This document shows, in pieces, positions 57,745 through 64,000 of a DNA stretch of 64,000 nt. Within the stretch, counting starts at the first letter, position 1, and each line of letters begins with the position of its first letter. The notes beneath the pieces were generated by a model. The model did not search any database. It had not been told where the DNA came from and saw only the letters and a list, made by a program, of their open reading frames with translations. This DNA is from Kribbella sp. VKM Ac-2568. Its GTDB lineage: Bacteria; Actinomycetota; Actinomycetes; Propionibacteriales; Kribbellaceae. The translations under genes were made by a program, and so were the position numbers. Where the stretch lies: the NCBI RefSeq assembly GCF_004345365.1, contig NZ_SLVF01000015.1:124001-188000 (forward strand). Reading direction: 5' to 3'.

Positions 57745-60522
57745 TCAGAAGGTGTGATCGTCGGTGGGGAAGGTGCCGTTGGCTACCTCGGCGGCGTAGG
57801 TGGTCGCTGCGGTGGTGAGGATGCCGCGGAGGTCGGCGTACTGCTTGACGAAGCGGGGCATCGGGCCGGAGCGGAGGCCGGCCATGTCCTGCCAGACGAG
57901 GACCTGGGCGTCCGTGTCGCGGCCGGCGCCGATGCCGATCGTCGGGACCGGGATGCGCTTGGTGATCTCCGCGGCGACATCGCCCGGCACCATCTCCAGT
58001 ACCACCGAGAACGCACCCGCCTCGGCCAGCGCGACCGCGTCGTCGATCAGCCCGGCCGCCTGGTCACCACGTCCCTGGACGCGGTAGCCGCCGATGCTGT
58101 GCTCGCTCTGTGGGGTGAAACCGATGTGGGCCATCACCGGGATGCCGGCCTGGGTCAGCTTCTCGACCGCCGGTACGACGGTCCGGCCGCCTTCCAGTTT
58201 CACCGCGTGGACGCCGGCCTCCTTCATGAACCGGACGGCCGTGTGGAAGGCCTGCTCGGGCGACGCCTGGTACGAACCGAACGGCAGGTCCGCGACGACC
58301 AGCGCCCGCTCGACCGCGCCGGCGACCGCCCGCGCGAGCGGGATCAGTTCGTCGACAGTGACCCGCAGGGTCGACTCATAGCCGAAGACGTTGTTCGCGG
58401 CGGAGTCGCCGACCAGCAGTACGGGGATGCCGGACTCGTCGAAGATCTCGGCGGTGTACTGGTCGTACGCCGTGAGCATCGCCCACTTCTCGCCGCGGTT
58501 CTTCATGTCGCGCAGGTGATGGATCCGGTACCTGCGCGGCCGCTTGCCGGCATCCGTCGGAGTACCGCCGGACGCGCCGGTGGTCGCCGAGGCGCCGGTC
58601 GAACCGGTGCTGTTGGTGACCGTGCCGGGAGTACTCGCAGACGGCTGGGCACGACGGGCAGCACGGCGCGATCCCGTCAAGTCCTGACTTACCTGGCTGG
58701 GTGCGTCCTGCTGCACACCAGCACGACGTCGACCCCCGGCTGGCCGCTGCTCGCTGGAAGTTGGTGAAGCGCTCACAGGTGCATTGCTTTCGTACTCCGC
58801 TGATGGGTCCGACGGGTAGCCGTTGGCCGCACTGGCCGCGGCACTGAGTGGGGTCGAACCAGGAGTTGGTGCAGGCCCGGTCCAGCCTGTCGGATCTTGA
58901 GTGCTCGGTCCAGTTCTGGTCGCACCGGGCCCGCCGGTCGCCGGGGCGTTCGGGTTGGCCGGGGCGTCCGAACCAGAGCCGCCTGCGGTTGGTGCGTTGG
59001 CTGGTCCGCTTGAAGCCGCGCTCGAAGAAGGCGCGCTCGAAGAAGGCGCGCTCGAAGAAGGCGCGCTCGACGCACGGCCGTTGGAAGCCGGGTTGCCGGC
59101 GGTCGGCTGCGTGGGGCCGGGCGGCGTGGTGCCGTTCGAGGCCTTCGACTGAGGTCCACCGGACGCGGGGCCCGAAGCCAGGCCGTTGGAACCACCGGAG
59201 CCCAGATCCTCGGAACCCAGCCCGGAGCTCAGGCCGTTGGAACCCGGCCCGTTGGAAGTCAGGCCGTTGGAGGTCAGCCCGTTCGATCCCGGGCCGCGTG
59301 AGCTCAGGCCGTTGGAACTCAGGTTGTTGGAGCCGAGACCGTGCGAGCCGAGTCCGTTCGCCGACGGGTTGGCGCCGGGCTGCACCGGCGGTGGCGGCGG
59401 AGTGGAAGACGAGAGTCCGTTGGACTGCGACGAACCCGGGGTGGCGTTGCTCCAGCCGTTGCTCGAACCGTGTGGCGTCACGCCGTTGCCGGCAGCACTC
59501 GTTCCGGAAGCACTCGGCGCACCCGGCCGCGGTCCCTGCCCAGGACCACCAGCTTGAGCCTGTCCACCTGGTTGCGCAGGGCCACCCGCCGGCGTTGGGC
59601 CAGCAGGACCTGCAGCACCCGGGCGGTTCTGCGGTTGGCCGGGAGCGAACGGGTTCTGCTGCGGCTGAGTCCGGAACGGACTCTGCTCTTGCTGCGCCAA
59701 CCGCTCCTGCGCGGCACGTTCCTGAGCCGCACGTTCCTGCGACACCCGCTCTTGGGTGGCACGCTCCTGAGCCGCCCGGTCCTGGGCAGCACGCTCCTGC
59801 GCGGCACGCTCACGAGCAGCCCGCTCCTGCACAGCCCGTTCCTGAGCAGCACGTTCCTGAGCAGCACGTTCCCGGGCAGCACGTTCTTGCGCAGCGCGTT
59901 CCTGGACGGCGCGTTCCTGAGCCGCGCGCTCCTGCGCAGCCCGCTCCCGCAGAGCGCGTTCCTGCAAAGGACGTTCCTGCGTCGGCTCCTCGTACGACGG
60001 CCGCGGCGCGAACGGCGACTCGTCGTACGACGGCTCGCGGTACTGCTCGCGATCAGACGGCTCCCCGTACGACGGCTCGCCGTACCCCTGCTGATAGCCA
60101 CCGGCCGGCGGGTACTCCGGCTCCGGCGGCGGACCCGGCAGGAACGGCGGCTTCGGCACGTACGGCTGCTGGGGCACGGGTCCACGCTCGTAGGACCGGG
60201 GCGCGTTCGGCAGCGACGGGGACGGGTCGAGGCCGTCCAGCGCCGTCGAGCGGTCGCGCCAGCCGTCGCCGGAACGGTCCGGTTCGGCATAGCCGTACTC
60301 CGAGCGGTGGTGCTCCTCGGTTGTCCGGTTCTTCGGTCCGGTCCCGTACGGCGCCGGCATCTCGTCATCGGCGTCGCCGTTGGTACCGGCCGACAGGAAG
60401 ATGTCAACCATGCCCTCATCGTCCCACCGTTGCGGAGGGTGAGCGCTACCGCCCGTAGGTGAGTGCTCGCTCACACCGGACCGAGGCGGGGTCGGGTCGG
60501 CATCGATGCCGCGTTCGGGCAC
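57745..60522 (-). CDS. panB: Ketopantoate hydroxymethyltransferase with giant disordered N-terminus
   Basis: The last 268 residues (from about 658) are a full PanB: RYRIHHLRDMKNRGEKWAML, TAYDQYTAEIFDESG, VGDSAANNVFGYESTL, KLEGGRTVVPAVEKL, AHIGFTPQSEHSIGG, IGIGAGRDTDAQVLVWQDM. It makes ketopantoate, the first step to pantothenate and CoA. The preceding 655 residues, in the same frame from GTG 60522, are disordered: Pro/Tyr/Glu-rich, then about 20 AAQERA-type pentad or hexad repeats (about 180-290), then SNGLSS/GSNGL repeats and Ala/Pro/Ser-rich text. A start at ATG 60411 or internal GTG 58716 (324 residues) cannot be excluded. No other PanB in my knowledge has such a tail. It is 80 bp after nadE on the same strand. 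Confidence 0.85.
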   Translation of the reverse strand: MPERGIDADPTPPRSGVSEHSPTGGSAHPPQRWDDEGMVDIFLSAGTNGDADDEMPAPYGTGPKNRTTEEHHRSEYGYAEPDRSGDGWRDRSTALDGLDPSPSLPNAPRSYERGPVPQQPYVPKPPFLPGPPPEPEYPPAGGYQQGYGEPSYGEPSDREQYREPSYDESPFAPRPSYEEPTQERPLQERALRERAAQERAAQERAVQERAAQERAARERAAQERAAQERAVQERAARERAAQERAAQDRAAQERATQERVSQERAAQERAAQERLAQQEQSPFRTQPQQNPFAPGQPQNRPGAAGPAGPTPAGGPAQPGGQAQAGGPGQGPRPGAPSASGTSAAGNGVTPHGSSNGWSNATPGSSQSNGLSSSTPPPPPVQPGANPSANGLGSHGLGSNNLSSNGLSSRGPGSNGLTSNGLTSNGPGSNGLSSGLGSEDLGSGGSNGLASGPASGGPQSKASNGTTPPGPTQPTAGNPASNGRASSAPSSSAPSSSAPSSSAASSGPANAPTAGGSGSDAPANPNAPATGGPGATRTGPSTQDPTGWTGPAPTPGSTPLSAAASAANGYPSDPSAEYESNAPVSASPTSSEQRPAGGRRRAGVQQDAPSQVSQDLTGSRRAARRAQPSASTPGTVTNSTGSTGASATTGASGGTPTDAGKRPRRYRIHHLRDMKNRGEKWAMLTAYDQYTAEIFDESGIPVLLVGDSAANNVFGYESTLRVTVDELIPLARAVAGAVERALVVADLPFGSYQASPEQAFHTAVRFMKEAGVHAVKLEGGRTVVPAVEKLTQAGIPVMAHIGFTPQSEHSIGGYRVQGRGDQAAGLIDDAVALAEAGAFSVVLEMVPGDVAAEITKRIPVPTIGIGAGRDTDAQVLVWQDMAGLRSGPMPRFVKQYADLRGILTTAATTYAAEVANGTFPTDDHTF
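59690..59990 (-). repeat. 15-bp in-frame repeats encoding AAQER pentads in panB
   Basis: Copies of the 15-base unit (on the top strand GCACGCTCCTGCGCAGC or close variants) follow each other about twenty times, encoding A-A-Q-E-R with small changes. The strand is fully in frame and lacks stops. Such repeats expand by slippage, so copy number should vary among related strains. Confidence 0.85.
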
Positions 60523-60602
60523 GTCCCAGTCGTCCGCGGCGTCCGGAGACTCCGGCGGGAAGAACGGACTGTCGTTGAATGGGCGGTTACGCCAGGATCC
60601 GC

Positions 60603-62375
60603 TCAGGTCTCCCTCACCTTCCTCGCGTCCTCACGCCAAGCGTTCGTGATCGGCAGCCGCCGGTCCCGGCCGAAGGCCTTGTGGGTGATCTTCGGACCCG
60701 GAGGATACTGCCGTCGCTTGTACTCCGCTTTGTCGACCAGCTGGATCACCTTGCTGACGAGCTCGGTGTCGAACCCGGCGGCGACGAGCTCGGCCGTACC
60801 GCGGTCCTGCTCGACGTAGTCGTCCAGCATGTCGTCGAGCAGGTCGTACGGCGGCAGCGAGTCGGTGTCGACCTGGCCCGGGCGGAGCTCGGCCGACGGC
60901 GGCTTGGCGATCGCGTTCTCCGGGATCGGCGGCTGCTGGCCGCGTTCCTTCGCGTCGGCGTTGCGCCACTTGGCCAGCCGCCAGACCACGGTCTTCGGCA
61001 CGTCCTTCAGCGGCGCGTACCCGCCGACCGCGTCGCCGTAGATGGTGGAGTAGCCGACGGCCAGCTCAGACTTGTTGCCACAGGCAAGCACCAGGTGGCC
61101 GTCGGCGTTCGACAGCCCCATCCAGATCACCGCGCGTACCCGTGCCTGCAGGTTCTCCTCGGCCAGGCCGGTCAGCCCGAGCGTGTCGAGGAACGGCTGC
61201 ACCATCGGCTGGATCGGCACCACCCGGTAGTTCAGCCCGGTCCGCGCGGCCAGTTCGGCGGCGTCGTCCTTGGAGTGGTCGCTGGAGTAGACGCTCGGGT
61301 TGGAGATGCCGAACACGTGCTCGGCGCCGATCGCGTCGCAGGCGATCGCGGCCACCAATGAGGAGTCGATCCCACCCGACAGCCCGAGCAGCACGGACTT
61401 GAACCCGTTCTTCTGGACGTAGTCGCGCAGCCCGGTCACGATCGCGCCGTACATCTCGGCCTCGTCGGACAGCCGCGGCGCCTGCGCGCTCGCGATCGGC
61501 TCGTACTCCGGCAGGGGGTCCTCGTGCAGCACGGTGTGCACGATGCGGATGCCCTCGTGCTCGCCGCCCGGCGTACCGGTGGGGGCGGCCAGGTCGAGGT
61601 CGACCACCATGCTGCCCTGCTCGAACTGCGGCGCGCGGGCGAATACCTTGCCCTCGGCATCGGCGATCAGCGAGTCGCCGTCGAAGACCAGTTCGTCCTG
61701 GCCGCCGATCAGGTTCACGTAGGCCAGCGGGCAGCCGGCCTCGCGGGCCCGGCGGCTGACCAGTTCACCGCGGACGTCGTCCTTGTTCGCCTCGTACGGC
61801 GAGCTGTTCACCACCAGCAGGAGTCCCGCACCGGCGGCGCGGGTGGCCGCCACCGGGCCGCCGTCCTGCCAGAGGTCCTCGCAGATCACCAGGGCGACGT
61901 CGACGCCGTGGACCCGGATCACCTGCAGGGTGTCGCCGGGGACGAAGTGCCGGAACTCGTCGAAGACGCCGTAGTTCGGCAGGTGGTGCTTGACCGCGCT
62001 GGCGACGACCTCACCCTGGTGGATCACGGCCGCGGAGTTGGTGGGGGATCCTTTCGGGCGACCCAGCCGATCGATGCCCATCGCCGTACCGGTGGCGCGG
62101 TCGAGGTAGCCGCAGATCACCACGATCTCGCCGAGACCCTCCTCGGCCAGCCGGGCCGCGAGCTTGCGCAGCTTGACCTGGGAGGCGGTCACGAACGACT
62201 GCCGCAGGGCCAGGTCCTCGACCGGATAACCGGTCAGCGCCAGCTCCGGAAAGGCGACCACGTGGGCGCCCCGCTCGACGGCGTTGCGCGTCCAGGAAAC
62301 GATCTTGTCGGTGTTCCCATCGATGTCACCGACCGTCACGTTGAGCTGAGCGAGAGCAACCCGAAGCTGAGGCAC
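60603..62375 (-). CDS. nadE: Glutamine-dependent NAD+ synthetase
   Basis: A 590-residue two-domain enzyme making NAD from deamido-NAD with glutamine as nitrogen donor. The N-terminal amidase (1-290) has the Glu-Lys-Cys triad: FPELALTGYPVEDL, VKHHLPNYGVFDEF and VICEDLWQDGG. The synthetase domain has the P-loop LGLSGGIDSSLVAAIACDA and CGNKSELAVGYSTIYGDAVG. It matches the actinobacterial long form. ATG 62375. panB lies downstream by 80 bp, so cofactor genes are paired here. Confidence 0.96.
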   Translation of the reverse strand: MPQLRVALAQLNVTVGDIDGNTDKIVSWTRNAVERGAHVVAFPELALTGYPVEDLALRQSFVTASQVKLRKLAARLAEEGLGEIVVICGYLDRATGTAMGIDRLGRPKGSPTNSAAVIHQGEVVASAVKHHLPNYGVFDEFRHFVPGDTLQVIRVHGVDVALVICEDLWQDGGPVAATRAAGAGLLLVVNSSPYEANKDDVRGELVSRRAREAGCPLAYVNLIGGQDELVFDGDSLIADAEGKVFARAPQFEQGSMVVDLDLAAPTGTPGGEHEGIRIVHTVLHEDPLPEYEPIASAQAPRLSDEAEMYGAIVTGLRDYVQKNGFKSVLLGLSGGIDSSLVAAIACDAIGAEHVFGISNPSVYSSDHSKDDAAELAARTGLNYRVVPIQPMVQPFLDTLGLTGLAEENLQARVRAVIWMGLSNADGHLVLACGNKSELAVGYSTIYGDAVGGYAPLKDVPKTVVWRLAKWRNADAKERGQQPPIPENAIAKPPSAELRPGQVDTDSLPPYDLLDDMLDDYVEQDRGTAELVAAGFDTELVSKVIQLVDKAEYKRRQYPPGPKITHKAFGRDRRLPITNAWREDARKVRET

Positions 62376-62519
62376 GGGAGCACCCTACTGGTCGGTCGAC
62401 CCTCTTTCGACCAAGTCCGCGGGATCTTGACCATTTCTGCGCGAGCGCACAGACGAAGGTCGCGGCGGCCGATACTTTGTGCGGCTGCCGGACCGCCGCA
62501 CAGCCGCTTCAGTGGGGGC

Positions 62520-63175
62520 GTGACTTCTTCTGGGAGCGGACCTGAGAGCGGACCGACGGGGGTCTCGGCGCGGGCGCTGGGGCCGGATCTGGCCCGCGGG
62601 TTCATGCTGCTGTTCATCGCGCTGGCGAACTCGCACTACTTCCTGCAGGGCAGGTCCGTACTCGGCGGCTTCCCGCAGGACGGATCGGACCTCGATCCAG
62701 TGGTCACCTGGCTGATCGCGACCTTCGTCGACGGCCGGGCGTTCCCGATGTTCGGCCTCCTGTTCGGGTACGGCATCGCGCGGATCGCGGCCCGGCAGAC
62801 GGAGGCCGGCCGGTCCTGGCGATCGACCAGGTTGCTGCTCTGGCGGCGGTCCCTTTTCTTGGTCGTGCTGGGTTTCGTCGACGCGATGCTGTTCTACGTC
62901 GGCGACATCCTGGGCGCGTACGGCGTCCTGCTGTTCCTCGGCGTCTGGGCGTTGCGCTGGAAGGACAGGACGATCCTGCTGGTCGCGCTGTTCTTCTACC
63001 TGCTGAGCTGGGCGGGTTCGGTCATGCCGCGCTGATCGTGCTGATCGCGATGTGGCTCAGCGCGGGGCCCGGGCCGATCACCCTGGCCGTGGCGGCGGAC
63101 CGGTCGCCGGGGGCCGCTGGAGGTTCTGATCCGCCGCTTCACCTACCGGACGTCGTCGGCCTCGATCTCGGCGGT
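62520..63175 (+). pseudogene. Decaying DUF418-type membrane protein gene
   Basis: From GTG 62520 about 171 residues read as the N-terminal half of a DUF418/acyltransferase-like membrane protein (LGPDLARGFMLLFIALANSH, FPMFGLLFGYGIARIAARQT, LFLVVLGFVDAMLFYVGDIL), ending at TGA 63033-63035. Beyond the stop, pieces of the usual C-terminus appear in shifted frames: GFGHAALIVLIAMWLSA, then RRGPLEVLIRRFTYR near 63110-63155. About 150-200 central residues are missing. The gene is therefore deleted and frame-shifted; the front half might still be made. Confidence 0.65.
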
Positions 63176-63505
63176 GTAGGAGGTGATGCCGACCAGCCAG
63201 CCCTGGACGAACTCGTACACGTCGCAGGACCGGACGAACGAGCTCTGCCACCTCGCGTCGACGTACTTGGCGACGGTGTCGACGGCGACCGCGTCGGTCC
63301 CGATCACGCTCTTGAACCGAAGGAACTGGGTCGACGTGCGGGACAGTTGCTCGAGGGACTGCTCGCAGGCGACCTTCACCTGGTCGGGTCCCTCCAGCCG
63401 GGCGGCGCCGACCAGTACCCACTCGACCTGCGGGTGGAGATAGTCGTAGACCTCCCGGAACCGGTGGCTCGAGAAGGCCTCGGCGATCTGCTGGATGGTG
63501 GGCAT
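63143..63505 (-). CDS. NTF2/SnoaL-like protein
   Basis: A 120-residue single-domain NTF2-fold protein: MPTIQQIAEAFSSHRFREVY, DYLHPQVEWVLVGAARLEGP, KVACEQSLEQLSRTSTQFLR and DARWQSSFVRSCDVYEFVQG. The last part resembles the end of nuclear transport factor 2-like proteins of unknown ligand. It is divergent from the next gene and its 3' end overlaps the decayed DUF418 remnant. Confidence 0.82.
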   Translation of the reverse strand: MPTIQQIAEAFSSHRFREVYDYLHPQVEWVLVGAARLEGPDQVKVACEQSLEQLSRTSTQFLRFKSVIGTDAVAVDTVAKYVDARWQSSFVRSCDVYEFVQGWLVGITSYTAEIEADDVR

Positions 63506-63591
63506 CCTGGTGTCCCTTCGCTGCGCGTCCGGCCCACATTCTCACCACGGCGCCGCCGGAGGATGAAACCAGGCTGGTGTGTAATGGCGGC

Positions 63592-64000
63592 GTGACGAGC
63601 GGGCAGCAGCGGACGGAGGACGGCTCCAGACCAGACGGTTCCAGACCAGACGGTTCGGGGCCGGACGGACCGGACAGCCGGCTCCGCCTGGGCCGGGTGG
63701 GTAAGGCGGTCCGGATCCTCGTCGCGCTGGCCGGGATCGGGCTGCTGATCAACGGCTCGGTGCGCGCCACCGACGACGTCTGGCCGTTCGGCCCGATGTC
63801 GCAGTACGCCGGGGCGGTGGCCGACGACGCGTCGATCACCTACACCCGGATCAGCGCGCAGACCGACGCCGGCACCACGGTCGACGTACCGCTGAACATC
63901 GAGGGCGCCGGCGTGGCCCGGGCCGAGATCGAGGCCCGGACCGGGGAGATCGTCGCGGACCCGTCGCTGCTCCAGTCGGTCGCCGACGGGTGGGCGCGCA
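63592..64000 (+). CDS. Membrane-anchored protein of HTTM-type neighbourhood (truncated by window)
   Basis: From GTG 63592: VTSGQQRTEDGSRPDGSRPD with an SRPDG repeat, then a basic stretch and one membrane helix (RILVALAGIGLLINGSV) and DDVWPFGPMSQYAGAVADDA. After this the chain is extracellular or lumenal in likelihood (ISAQTDAGTTVDVPLNIEGA). The FGPMSQYA motif is found in small proteins encoded just before HTTM (vitamin K carboxylase-like) membrane proteins in actinobacteria, so such a gene may follow outside the window. The gene is cut at position 64000; function unknown. Confidence 0.7.
   Translation, partial: MTSGQQRTEDGSRPDGSRPDGSGPDGPDSRLRLGRVGKAVRILVALAGIGLLINGSVRATDDVWPFGPMSQYAGAVADDASITYTRISAQTDAGTTVDVPLNIEGAGVARAEIEARTGEIVADPSLLQSVADGWAR

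Noticed and set aside
61524..62519. N-terminal part of a long plus-strand frame running into the DUF418 gene
   Set aside because: It lies opposite nadE and reads as a shadow; the DUF418 text begins only at GTG 62520.

Overview
The window is high-GC actinobacterial DNA, most like a Propionibacteriales genus such as Kribbella (inference). The grounds are pervasive G/C third positions, many GTG/TTG starts, a fasR-fabD arrangement, a homodimeric AceE pyruvate dehydrogenase, a mycothiol-type DinB enzyme, an IdeR/DmdR-type iron box, and a tRNA without encoded CCA. Most genes are chromosomal housekeeping or saprophytic functions.

Layout. 1-2.3 kb: the fatty-acid synthesis start (fabD, cut by the window edge, preceded by its PucR-type activator fasR). 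2.3-4.9 kb: a repeat-rich gene-poor stretch and a DUF222/HNH (13E12-type) protein. 5.2-8.6 kb: a PHP-domain protein with an odd in-frame N-terminal extension, a pirin, and two small related membrane proteins. 8.8-12.9 kb: aceE, a DUF3052 protein, an AhpE-like peroxiredoxin and tRNA-Val. 13.3-23.9 kb: one giant gene (about 3530 aa) with the order acyl-AMP ligase, 820-residue acidic linker, degenerate KS, AT, ACP, half condensation domain, adenylation domain. It has no neighbouring biosynthetic genes. 24-38 kb: a glycan-foraging zone with GH38 alpha-mannosidase, GH3 hexosaminidase, GH29 fucosidase, GH13 glucosidase and two ROK proteins. 37.7-42.4 kb: NIF3 protein, zinc-ribbon coiled coil, RNase H/phosphatase fusion and an RNB ribonuclease. 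42.4-45.5 kb: regulators, an acetyltransferase, an MFS remnant, DUF899, RNase P RNA and DUF952. 45.6-49.1 kb: a frdABCD fumarate reductase operon under a CRP-type site. 49-54 kb: DinB-like enzyme, TetR/SnoaL pair, S10 peptidase, gene remnants, methionine aminopeptidase. 54-57.7 kb: an all-KAAK histone H1-like protein, a metal receptor, an iron-boxed Cys4 miniprotein, Nudix and aldo/keto reductase. 57.7-64 kb: panB with a 655-residue disordered N-terminal extension, nadE, a decaying DUF418 gene, an NTF2-like protein and a truncated membrane-anchored protein.

The best candidate for something undescribed is the 13.3-23.9 kb megasynthase. Its KS has Trp in place of the catalytic Cys and Asn in place of the first catalytic His. 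It has one carrier protein but three substrate-selecting domains (AMP ligase, AT, A), a condensation domain missing its catalytic half, and no terminal carrier or release domain. Other unusual structures are a 165-bp near-perfect palindrome at the start of the zinc-ribbon gene, an 11-bp iteron-like array upstream of the metal-receptor gene, an iron box on a 55-residue Cys4 protein, and the PanB extension. All statements come from reading the sequence; no database search was run.
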